The notes below the pieces were generated by a model. The model did not search any database. It saw nothing but the letters and a program-made list of their open reading frames with translations, and had not been told where the DNA came from. Positions 1 through 6,463 of a stretch of DNA of 8,971 bases are shown here, piece by piece. The DNA lies in contig JAVVPE010000056.1 of the NCBI GenBank assembly GCA_036655915.1, positions 1-8,971 of the forward strand, in the 5' to 3' direction. Source of the DNA: JAVWGW01 sp036655915. GTDB lineage: Bacteria > Actinomycetota > Coriobacteriia > Coriobacteriales > Eggerthellaceae. A program made the position numbers and the translations under genes. Every line of letters starts with the position of its first letter. Within the stretch, counting starts at the first letter, position 1.

Positions 1-2
1 GG

Positions 3-281
3 GTCGCTTCCATCGTGGGTGCCTTCATAAACGTTGTGTCGGGGTTTTTGGGGCTGCGCGGCGCGAAGAATCCGAAGAAGATCGCGCTGTTTTTTTGGAT
101 TGCGCTTATCGATGCCGTTTTAACCGCGTGGTCGCTGGTAAGCAGCATTTCGCAGGGGCTCATCGATGTGACGGCCATCATATCGGGCGCGGTTATTGTG
201 GTATTGGCCATCTGCGCTTGGCAAGTGCGTGGCCAAACGGGCTATTTCGATAATCACCCCATGCCGGAAGAAGAAGAATAG
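3..281 (+). CDS. Small multi-pass membrane protein, 3' part only
   Basis: The reading frame is open to the left edge of the window, so the true start probably lies upstream. A GTG at 15 could serve as a start, but no Shine-Dalgarno sequence is visible in the few bases before it. The visible protein has a hydrophobic stretch ending at a GLRGAKNPKKI loop. Two clear membrane segments follow (about IALFFWIALIDAVLTAWSLV and AIISGAVIVVLAICAWQV), then a short acidic tail ending in four glutamates. I recall similar small proteins with a GLRGA-NP-KI loop from Coriobacteriia, but I cannot assign a function. It converges on the mrp gene and shares a hairpin terminator with it. Confidence 0.75.
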   Translation, partial: VASIVGAFINVVSGFLGLRGAKNPKKIALFFWIALIDAVLTAWSLVSSISQGLIDVTAIISGAVIVVLAICAWQVRGQTGYFDNHPMPEEEE

Positions 282-291
282 AGCGCCAACA

Positions 292-319
292 AAAAAACTC
301 CCCGGATGGAGAGTTTTTT
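292..319. terminator. Bidirectional hairpin terminator between convergent genes
   Basis: The arms AAAAAACTC (292-300) and GAGTTTTTT (311-319) are perfect inverted complements around a 10-base loop. Each strand therefore reads a stem followed by a T run. It lies 10 bases after the stop of the left gene and 19 bases beyond the stop of the minus-strand mrp gene, the expected place for a terminator serving both. The G+C part of the stem is short (CTC/GAG, with a possible alternative CTCC/GGAG pairing), so its strength is uncertain. Confidence 0.75.
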
Positions 320-338
320 GTTGCCACAGGCGTGTGCC

Positions 339-1181
339 TTACGCGTCGATTTTCTCAATCTGCGCGATAATGGGGTCGAGCGCCGCGCCCACATCGTAGC
401 TTTCCACCTGGCCACTATCGCAGCTGCGTGCAAATTCGGGATCGATGGGCAGCGTGGCGTAAGCGGGAATGCTGTATTTTTCTGCCACCTGTTTGCCTTG
501 GGGCTCGCCGAAGATGTAGTGCTTCTTGCCGCAGTCGTCGCAGGTGAAATAGGCCATGTTCTCAACAAGTCCCAGCAGCTCAACATTCATATCCTGCGCC
601 AGGTGCACAGCTTTGCCCACAATCATAGCCACCAGTTCTTGCGGCGCCGAAACGGTAACGATGCCATCGACGGGCAGCGATTGGAACACGGTCAAAAGCA
701 CATCGGATGTGCCCGGGGGCATATCGACGAACAGATAATCAATATCGCCCCAGCTGACTTCGTTGAAAAACTGACGCACGATGCCGGAAACGACCGGGCC
801 GCGCCAAGCTACGGGCAAAGTTTCGTTGGGAAGCATGAGGTTGACCGACACTATCTTGATACCGCTCTGTGTTTGAGCAGGCACGATGCCATCTTCATTC
901 GCGGTGAGCGGATTGCTCACGCCAAAGGTTTTAGGGATGGAAGGCCCGGTCACATCGGCGTCAAGGATGCCGATTTTCTTGCCGCGCTTTTGCAGTTCGC
1001 TGGCAAGCAAGCTGGTCACAAGCGATTTGCCCACGCCGCCTTTGCCGGAAACAACCCCGATAACGTGCTTGATGCTCGACTGGGCGTTGGGGGTTAAAAT
1101 CGCGCTAGCCGCTGCGGCGCGATCGTCGCAATCGCCGACTGAACAGCCGGAACATTCATGGGTGCACTCTTCTTCTGCCAT
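339..1181 (-). CDS. mrp: Mrp/NBP35-family P-loop ATPase, iron-sulfur cluster carrier
   Basis: This cytosolic Mrp/ApbC/NBP35 protein (280 aa) belongs to a family whose members bind a [4Fe-4S] cluster at a dimer interface and pass it to apoproteins. The deviant Walker A SGKGGVGKS sits at residues 45-53, the Walker B/switch region DMPPGTSD at 153-160, and the family CxxC (FTCDDCGKK, C214 and C217) follows. The N-terminus has an extra cysteine cluster (C6, C10, C13, C18), like the ferredoxin-type N-terminal motif of NBP35 and many anaerobe Mrp proteins. The start at 1181 is set by AAGGAG about 4-9 bases upstream. The frame stays open to 1370, but using that start would overlap the neighbouring gene and add an unconserved-looking leader. 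It lies 94 bases downstream of the nucleoside hydrolase on the same strand and may be co-transcribed, although no functional link is obvious. Confidence 0.93.
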   Translation of the reverse strand: MAEEECTHECSGCSVGDCDDRAAAASAILTPNAQSSIKHVIGVVSGKGGVGKSLVTSLLASELQKRGKKIGILDADVTGPSIPKTFGVSNPLTANEDGIVPAQTQSGIKIVSVNLMLPNETLPVAWRGPVVSGIVRQFFNEVSWGDIDYLFVDMPPGTSDVLLTVFQSLPVDGIVTVSAPQELVAMIVGKAVHLAQDMNVELLGLVENMAYFTCDDCGKKHYIFGEPQGKQVAEKYSIPAYATLPIDPEFARSCDSGQVESYDVGAALDPIIAQIEKIDA

Positions 1182-1275
1182 ATCTCCTTCTTTCTCCCTC
1201 TTTCGTTGCATGGGGAAAGTCTTATCGGGTAACGCGCGGCGGGGCACCACAGCGCACGCCGCACATCCGTTGATT

Positions 1276-2226
1276 CTACCCCTTGTTAGCGCAGGCTTGC
1301 AAGGCCGCGCGCCACGATTGATAGGCAAGCGCGCACAAGGCTTCCGCATCTTTAATGCGCGGCACGCCAATGTGGGCCTGGGGCATCGACGGCGTCGGGT
1401 GCGGCGCGGCCTCCAAAAACCCAGCCGCCAGCAACCGCAGGTTTAGGGCAACATCCATCGCGTCGTCGGTGAACAGCTGCGGCTGCACAATATAAGCGCT
1501 GACCAGCACATCCCAACAACAAAAACCATCGATCCCGTAGCGGGCTTGCATAGTGTCGAACCAGGGGGCGCAGCTGCGATACAAATAGCCCCCGTCTGCG
1601 CAATCGCCCAGCGTAAGCTCGCGTTTAAATTCCTCAGGGAAAAAATGGCAGGGAAGGCAGTTGTTGGCCGTGGCCACCACGATGTTCGCGCCCCGGTTGG
1701 CCGCATCGAGCACGGCCAAGGTGGCCTGCGGGTCGCACGAAAAGTTGAGCTCGTTCATAATGCTGCCGTTGAAGGCGAGCGTCTGCGTGATGCCGCCCAT
1801 CAGCACCACTTCTTTATAGCGGGAAAGAATGTCGGCATCCAGCGCAAGCGCGCCCTTCAAGTTGGTGGTCGATCCGGTAACCGCCAGCGAAAGCGCGCCG
1901 GGGTTGGCGTGGGCGGCTTCCACAATAAAGTGTGCCGCTTCCGAATCGGGGTGGGCGGCATCGGTGGCGCCCCGCATAAGGGGAATGTCCAAGCCCAGGT
2001 CACGGCAGACGTTTTGGGTGTTAGTGTGCACGGCTTCCAGCGTGCTGTTGCCATAGCTAGAACAGATGCCCTCAACGAAAACGGGCGGGTGCGCGGCCTG
2101 CGGTGGCTGCGGTGCCAGGGCAAACAGCAGCGCCAGGCCATCGTCGATGTCGCAACCCGCAAGCCCCATGGTGTTGTCGGAATCAAAGATGATGCGCACC
2201 GGTTCTGGGCGGGGAGGTTCAGTCAT
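1276..2226 (-). CDS. Nucleoside hydrolase, inosine/uridine-preferring superfamily, with a group II-like active site
   Basis: The protein (316 aa, usual family length) should hydrolyse the N-glycosidic bond of ribonucleosides to base plus ribose in the cytosol. The N-terminal Asp cluster that binds Ca2+ is present but stretched: D15-S-D17-N-T, then about eight residues, then D26-I-D28-D29-G. VTGSTTNL (116-123) matches the family Thr-containing calcium loop. VLMGG (141-145) and NELNFSCDP (158-166) match the ribose-binding region. In the C-terminal motif the sequence is CCWDV (236-240), so the residue before the calcium-ligand Asp239 is Trp238 rather than the catalytic His of inosine-uridine hydrolases. 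From memory, Trp-Asp here is typical of purine-specific (IAG, group II) enzymes, which favours purine nucleosides. GAGAGGA precedes the ATG. It is transcribed divergently from the transporter operon. Confidence 0.85.
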   Translation of the reverse strand: MTEPPRPEPVRIIFDSDNTMGLAGCDIDDGLALLFALAPQPPQAAHPPVFVEGICSSYGNSTLEAVHTNTQNVCRDLGLDIPLMRGATDAAHPDSEAAHFIVEAAHANPGALSLAVTGSTTNLKGALALDADILSRYKEVVLMGGITQTLAFNGSIMNELNFSCDPQATLAVLDAANRGANIVVATANNCLPCHFFPEEFKRELTLGDCADGGYLYRSCAPWFDTMQARYGIDGFCCWDVLVSAYIVQPQLFTDDAMDVALNLRLLAAGFLEAAPHPTPSMPQAHIGVPRIKDAEALCALAYQSWRAALQACANKG

Positions 2227-2236
2227 AGTTTTCCTC

Positions 2237-2265
2237 TCGACAATTATTTTTACGGCAGGTACAAT
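2237..2265 (+). promoter_or_regulatory. Sigma-70-type promoter of the ABC transporter/kinase operon
   Basis: TCGACA (2237-2242) and TACAAT (2260-2265) are each one mismatch from the -35 and -10 consensus and are separated by exactly 17 bases. Transcription would start near 2272 and leave a leader of about 75 bases before the GTG start of the binding protein. The -35 box overlaps the ribosome-binding site of the divergent nucleoside hydrolase. Confidence 0.65.
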
Positions 2266-2272
2266 AGCAGCT

Positions 2273-2293
2273 ATCTAATACTAGATGTAATCT
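2273..2293. promoter_or_regulatory. Candidate operator: overlapping inverted repeats between divergent promoters
   Basis: ATCTA (2273-2277) and TAGAT (2282-2286) form an inverted repeat with a 4-base spacer. The second arm is shared with another repeat, AGAT (2283-2286) and ATCT (2290-2293), with a 3-base spacer. The cluster starts at the predicted plus-strand transcription start and abuts the candidate minus-strand -10, so a bound protein could control both directions. No regulator gene is present in the window. The repeats are short and A+T-rich, so chance is possible. Confidence 0.4.
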
Positions 2294-2319
2294 TATAGTA
2301 GGCTTATGCGTTTGTGCAA
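2292..2319 (-). promoter_or_regulatory. Possible promoter of the nucleoside hydrolase gene
   Basis: Read on the minus strand, TTGCAC (2319-2314) and TATAAG (2297-2292) are separated by 16 bases. The -10 has one mismatch to consensus and the -35 three. Transcription would start near 2285 and leave a leader of about 58 bases before the ATG at 2226. This is weaker than the opposing promoter. Confidence 0.4.
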
Positions 2320-2346
2320 GAAAAGAAATCTCTGAAAGGAGAAAAC

Positions 2347-3711
2347 GTGGAAAGCACTCAAAATAATAAAGCGAACACCTTCCCGCAGGAAGAGGTTTTG
2401 GCACCTACAGCAACAACGCGCCCGCCCGCACCCACCGCACACGCCCCCTTTTCCCGCCGCAGCTTTTTAGGCGTGGCCGGCGTCGCCGCCGCCACCTTAG
2501 CCTTGGGACCCGCGCTGCTGGGCTGCTCTTCGGCGGCCAGCGACTCGAAAGCCGCCACTTCCCCCGAGCTTGATTACGCCGATTGGCCTGCCGTTTTGGC
2601 CGCCGCCAAGGGGCAAAGCGTTTCGTGGTACGGCTACGGCGGATCCAAAGATCGCAACGCGTGGATCAAAGAAACGCTCGCACCCACCCTGAAGGAAAAA
2701 TACGACATCACGCTCGATTTGGTGGGCATGAATATCAACGACATTCTCACGCAGCTTTCCGGCGAAATGCAGGCAGGGGCAAAAACGGGCAGTATCGATT
2801 TCATCTGGATCAACGGCGAAAACTTCTTTTCCACCAGGGAAAACGGCTACCTGTTTGGGCCGTTCACAGAAAACCTGCCCAACTTCAAAAACTACATCGA
2901 TGCGCAAAGCCCCGAAGTGGCCTACGATTTCGGTGCGCCCACCGGCGGCTTTGAAGCGCCCTACGCCAAAGCCCAAATGCAGCTGTGGGTCGATGGGGCA
3001 AAAATTACCGAAACGCCCAAAAACCCGGCAGAATTCAAGGCGTTTTGCGCGGCGCACCAAGGGCGCGTAAGCTACCCCGAGCCAGGTGATTTCGTGGGCA
3101 CCGCATTTATATCATGCCTGATAGCTGGCGTTATCGGCGCCGAAAACTTTGAAAAGCTTTCCCGCATGAACGCCCCCGAAGCAAGCGAAGTGAAGCAGAT
3201 CATCGACCCCGGTTTGGCCTACCTGCGCGAACTCAACCCGTTTCTGTGGAAGGCGGGCGCAACGTTTCCCGCCGATGCCGCCACCGTGTCCACCATGTAT
3301 GCCGATGGCGAACTGGTGATGAACATGGGCTACGGCGCGCCCGAGCCGCTGGTCAAAAACAAAACCTTGCCCGAAACCACGCGTTCCTTTATCTTTGATA
3401 CGGGCACGGTGGGCAACTCGAATTTTATGGCGATTGCGAAAAACGCCCCGCACAAGGCAGCCGCTTTGGTGGCAATCAACGAAGTGATTTCCCCCGAAAT
3501 GCAGCTGTCCCAGTATGAAAATTTAGCGAACATCAGCGTGCTTGATATGGCCAAATTGTCCGAAGAACAGCGGCGCGCATTTGAGGCGGTGCCCCTGGGC
3601 ACCACGCAGCTTCCCCTAAGCGACCTGCAACAACACCGCATAGTCGAAGCTTCCGGCCCCGCTATTCCGCTGATTGAACAGCTGTGGCTCGACGAGGTGA
3701 TGGGGAAGTAA
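2347..3711 (+). CDS. YnjB-type ABC transporter substrate-binding lipoprotein with a Tat signal
   Basis: The protein (454 aa) should capture the transporter's cargo outside the cell while anchored to the membrane by a lipid. After a Pro/Thr-rich N-terminal tail it has a twin-arginine motif FSRRSFLG (R37, R38), a hydrophobic stretch, and a lipobox ALLGC with the acylated cysteine at C60. Export is therefore probably in folded form by Tat. The mature part carries features I recognise from the E. coli YnjB family: WYGYGGS (94-100), NAWIKE, and DFIWINGENF (151-160). The cargo of YnjB-type systems is not established. The GTG start at 2347 is chosen because AAAGGAG ends 5 bases upstream; an in-frame GTG at 2314 lacks such a site. 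It is the first gene of the operon, directly before two permeases. Confidence 0.87.
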   Translation: MESTQNNKANTFPQEEVLAPTATTRPPAPTAHAPFSRRSFLGVAGVAAATLALGPALLGCSSAASDSKAATSPELDYADWPAVLAAAKGQSVSWYGYGGSKDRNAWIKETLAPTLKEKYDITLDLVGMNINDILTQLSGEMQAGAKTGSIDFIWINGENFFSTRENGYLFGPFTENLPNFKNYIDAQSPEVAYDFGAPTGGFEAPYAKAQMQLWVDGAKITETPKNPAEFKAFCAAHQGRVSYPEPGDFVGTAFISCLIAGVIGAENFEKLSRMNAPEASEVKQIIDPGLAYLRELNPFLWKAGATFPADAATVSTMYADGELVMNMGYGAPEPLVKNKTLPETTRSFIFDTGTVGNSNFMAIAKNAPHKAAALVAINEVISPEMQLSQYENLANISVLDMAKLSEEQRRAFEAVPLGTTQLPLSDLQQHRIVEASGPAIPLIEQLWLDEVMGK

Positions 3712-3721
3712 GGGGGCAGGT

Positions 3722-4603
3722 GTGGGTGCTTTAAGGTGGCGGCGCGCACGGCGGGCGATCACCCCCTATCTGCTTATCCTGCCCACGGTGGCCCTGCTGG
3801 CAGTGTTTTTGTATGGCGTGTTCAACGGCGTGCTGCAAGGCTTTGGCATCATGCCGTTTTTGGGGAAGACCGATTTCACGCTGGAATATTACGCGCAGGT
3901 GTTTGCGCGCCCCGATCTGGTGGCCTCGCTTGGCTACAGCCTGTATCTGGCTGCCGTATCGGCGATAATTGCGCTGGTGGGCGGCACCCTTTTGGCGGCG
4001 GCGCTCAGCTGCGTGAAGGCAAGCCGCGCCCTGCAATTGCTCGACATCCAAATTCCCCTCATGACGGCACACACGCTGGTTGTGCTGGCGGTAGTTTCCC
4101 TGTTTGCGGGGTCAGGCCTGTTCCCGCGACTGCTTGATGCCCTGGGCATTGCCGAAGGCATCGGCGCGGCAGCATCTGTGGTGGGCGACCCTTCGGGGTG
4201 GGGCATCATCCTTAGCTATGCGTGGAAGGAAATCCCGTTTGTGGCTTTTTGCAGCGTGGCGCTGATGGCGCACATTTCCGATCGCTTTGGCCAGGCGGCG
4301 GCCACCGCAGGGGCAAGCCCGCTGCGCACGTTTTTTAGCGTGACGCTGCCGCTGTGCAAAGGCGCGCTAATCAAGGCGTTTTTGGTCGTGTTTGCCTTCG
4401 CCTTTGGGTCCTATGAAGTGCCGTTTTTGCTGGGCCCGACGCTGCCCAAAGCGCTTCCCGTGTTGGCCTACATCGAATTTCAGGATCCCGACATTTTGAA
4501 CCGCTGTTACGCCATGGCGCTTAACGGCACGATGGCGCTTGTGTGCAGCGTGCTGGCCTTGATTTACTTTATTGTGCTGCAGCGCGAAGGCCGCCGCAGA
4601 TGA
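3722..4603 (+). CDS. ABC transporter permease, first half of a YnjC-like pair
   Basis: This 293-aa inner-membrane permease has about six hydrophobic segments (roughly residues 13-34, 66-97, 114-130, 158-185, 214-235 and 266-286). A binding-protein-dependent EAA loop (QAAATAGASPL...VTLPL, 191-211) contacts the ATPase. It starts with GTG ten bases after the binding-protein stop. AGGGGG at 3711-3716 gives a 5-base spacing, and no better start is visible. Its stop overlaps the next start as ATGA, which indicates translational coupling. In E. coli, as I recall, YnjC is one long fused permease; here the two halves are separate genes. Substrate specificity cannot be read from it. Confidence 0.88.
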   Translation: MGALRWRRARRAITPYLLILPTVALLAVFLYGVFNGVLQGFGIMPFLGKTDFTLEYYAQVFARPDLVASLGYSLYLAAVSAIIALVGGTLLAAALSCVKASRALQLLDIQIPLMTAHTLVVLAVVSLFAGSGLFPRLLDALGIAEGIGAAASVVGDPSGWGIILSYAWKEIPFVAFCSVALMAHISDRFGQAAATAGASPLRTFFSVTLPLCKGALIKAFLVVFAFAFGSYEVPFLLGPTLPKALPVLAYIEFQDPDILNRCYAMALNGTMALVCSVLALIYFIVLQREGRRR

Positions 4604-5427
4604 CCGCGCGCCGCCGCATACCCTTTCGCCGCGCGTCCTGGATATTTGTGGGCGTGCATCTGGCCTGCGTGTTTGTGCCGCTCGCTGTTATCGTTGCCTG
4701 GGCATTTTCCAGTTCTTGGCCGTGGCCGGCCTTGGTGCCCGAAGGGTTTTCAGCCCGCGGCTTGGAAGAAATCTTTGCGCCTTCGCAGCATTTGGGCACC
4801 GTACTGGCGTACAGCGTGGGCATCGCGGCCGCCGTGGCGCTTGTGTCCACGGTGGTGGCAGCTCTGGCGGCTCGCGCCTTGACTTTTCACAGCTTTGCGG
4901 GCAAATCCTTGTTCAAATTTTCAACGGTGCTGCCTTTTTTGATCCCAGCCACCGTGTTTGCGATGGGGGTTCAGGTGCTGTTCATTCGCGCGGGGCTGGC
5001 GGGCACGGTTGTGGGCGTTATCATCGCGCACACCATCGTGGCGCTGCCCTACGCCATCACCATTTTGCTTGACGTGATGGCGGCCGCAGGCACGCGTTTG
5101 GAACAGCAGGCGCGCAGCGCAGGCGCCGGCCCTTGGCAAACGCTTGTGCACGTGCAGCTTCCCCTGCTTTTGCCGGGCATCCTTTCCGCATCGGCCTTGG
5201 CCTACATCTTGTCGTTTTCGCAATACTTCCTTACCCTGCTTATTGGCGGCGGCGCGGTGCGCACTTTTGCGGTCACGATGTTTCCCTACTTGGCAAGCGG
5301 GGACCGCACCATAGCCAGCGCTTACGGCGTCGTATTTTTGGTGGTAACATTTGGGGTGTTTCTTCTGTTCGAGCTTTTGATCAAGCGCTTTGCTCCGCGC
5401 TACAACAACGATTATTTCAACGGATAG
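4600..5427 (+). CDS. ABC transporter permease, second half of a YnjC-like pair
   Basis: This 275-aa membrane protein presumably pairs with the preceding permease as a heterodimer. A hydrophobic segment at about 15-37 is followed by a periplasmic-type loop with SSSWPWPALVPEGF, then further membrane spans near 69-92, 108-129, 132-156, 190-215 and 240-261. The EAA-type coupling loop is LEQQARSAGAGPW...VQLPLL (167-190). The ATG at 4600 overlaps the previous stop (ATGA). The frame stays open upstream to 4543, but that stretch encodes an unsuitable, non-hydrophobic leader inside the previous gene. The gene ends seven bases before the ATPase start. Confidence 0.88.
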   Translation: MTARRRIPFRRASWIFVGVHLACVFVPLAVIVAWAFSSSWPWPALVPEGFSARGLEEIFAPSQHLGTVLAYSVGIAAAVALVSTVVAALAARALTFHSFAGKSLFKFSTVLPFLIPATVFAMGVQVLFIRAGLAGTVVGVIIAHTIVALPYAITILLDVMAAAGTRLEQQARSAGAGPWQTLVHVQLPLLLPGILSASALAYILSFSQYFLTLLIGGGAVRTFAVTMFPYLASGDRTIASAYGVVFLVVTFGVFLLFELLIKRFAPRYNNDYFNG

Positions 5428-5434
5428 GGCGGCG

Positions 5435-6463
5435 ATGAAACTTTCGGTGCACGATATAACGCTCGATTTAGGCGCCAAGCCCGCCAAGCGCATCCTCGAT
5501 CACGTTTCCTTTGAAGGGGAAGACGGGCAGTTTTTGTCGCTTTTGGGCGCTTCGGGTGCAGGAAAATCCACGCTGCTAAAAGTTATCGCGGGCATCCAAA
5601 TTCAAGATGGCGGCGAAGTGCGTTTCGATGGGGAATCCATTGATGCGCTGGGTGCCCACAAGCGCGGCGTCGGGTTCGTGTTTCAGGATATGCGCCTGTT
5701 TCCCCATATGAACGTGGGGGAAAACGTCGCGTTTCCGTGCAAGATGGCGGGTATGGGCAAGCGTGAACGCCGCGCGCGTGCCTGCGATTTGCTTGCCCGT
5801 GTGCACCTGGAAGGCTTTGTTGACCGCAGTGTGGAAAGCCTTTCGGGCGGGCAGCAGCAACGTGTGGCCCTGGCGCGTGCTTTGGCCGGTCAGCCGCGTG
5901 TTTTGCTGCTGGATGAACCGTTTTCGGGGCTGGACGAAAACTTGCGTGACGATATGCGTTCGCTGTTGCTTAACCTGCAGCGCGATCTGCGCATTACCAC
6001 CGTCATGGTCACCCACGATGCCACCGAAGCGCTGATGATGTCAGACCACATCGTGTATGTAAGCGGTGGCCGCGTGTTGCAGGCCGGGGTGCCCCAGGAC
6101 CTTTACGCGCACCCGGCAAGCGCTGAAGTTGCGGCGTGCTTCGGTGCGTGCAGCGTGTTGGAAGGCGTGGTGGAAGCCGGCGTCTTCACGTTGGCAGGCT
6201 TCACCCTCCCGGCATCCACCTGCGCACCCGGACCCGCGCGCGCCATCGTGCGCCAAGCCGGCACAACGCTGCAACAGTGCGCCAGCTCGCCGCTGGCGCT
6301 GCGCTGCTGCGTCTACCAGGGTGCACATCACCTGGCACGCATTGACCTCGCGGGCCAAACCTTGGTGGTTCCCATCGCAGCGCAGGCTGCTCCGGGCACG
6401 TCGGTTAGCGTAAGCGTTGACCCCGCAGCGGCGTTCGTCTATCCCCACGCCCCACGCTCATGA
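5435..6463 (+). CDS. ABC transporter ATP-binding protein with a C-terminal TOBE-like domain
   Basis: This cytosolic ATPase (342 aa) powers the importer. Walker A GASGAGKST is at 38-46, the Q-loop FQD at 83-85, the signature LSGGQQQR at 136-143, Walker B with D-loop LLLDEPFSGLD at 157-167, and the switch histidine H194 in MVTHD. All residues needed for ATP hydrolysis are present. Residues from about 240 to the end form an extra domain resembling the TOBE/OB-fold regulatory domain of PotA/FbpC/MalK-type ATPases; E. coli YnjD, as I recall, is only about 217 aa and lacks it. Base composition changes sharply near 6180, where this extra domain begins. The ATG at 5435 follows a modest AGGG. The gene ends in an ATGA overlap with the kinase gene. 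Confidence 0.92.
   Translation: MKLSVHDITLDLGAKPAKRILDHVSFEGEDGQFLSLLGASGAGKSTLLKVIAGIQIQDGGEVRFDGESIDALGAHKRGVGFVFQDMRLFPHMNVGENVAFPCKMAGMGKRERRARACDLLARVHLEGFVDRSVESLSGGQQQRVALARALAGQPRVLLLDEPFSGLDENLRDDMRSLLLNLQRDLRITTVMVTHDATEALMMSDHIVYVSGGRVLQAGVPQDLYAHPASAEVAACFGACSVLEGVVEAGVFTLAGFTLPASTCAPGPARAIVRQAGTTLQQCASSPLALRCCVYQGAHHLARIDLAGQTLVVPIAAQAAPGTSVSVSVDPAAAFVYPHAPRS

Noticed and set aside
306..1097. Open frame of 263 codons on the plus strand
   Set aside because: It is antisense to the mrp gene, whose conserved motifs fix the coding strand. It has no recognisable domain and it starts inside the terminator.
1182..1370. Longer start for mrp at 1370
   Set aside because: The added 63 residues overlap the hydrolase gene, and the strong AAGGAG site points to 1181.
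1546..2298. Open frame of 250 codons on the plus strand
   Set aside because: It is antisense to the nucleoside hydrolase and is a product of G+C-rich codon bias. It also runs over the promoter region.
2272..2346. Riboswitch (for example TPP or purine) in the transporter leader
   Set aside because: The leader is about 75 bases and A-rich, and I saw no conserved core such as CTGAGA with a paired partner. The small repeats fit an operator better.
2347..6463. Ferric iron or thiamine ABC importer (FbpABC or ThiBPQ)
   Set aside because: The ATPase and split permeases resemble these, but the binding protein has YnjB-family motifs (WYGYGGS, IWINGENF) and no TPP riboswitch was seen. Thiamine is kept only as an alternative cargo.
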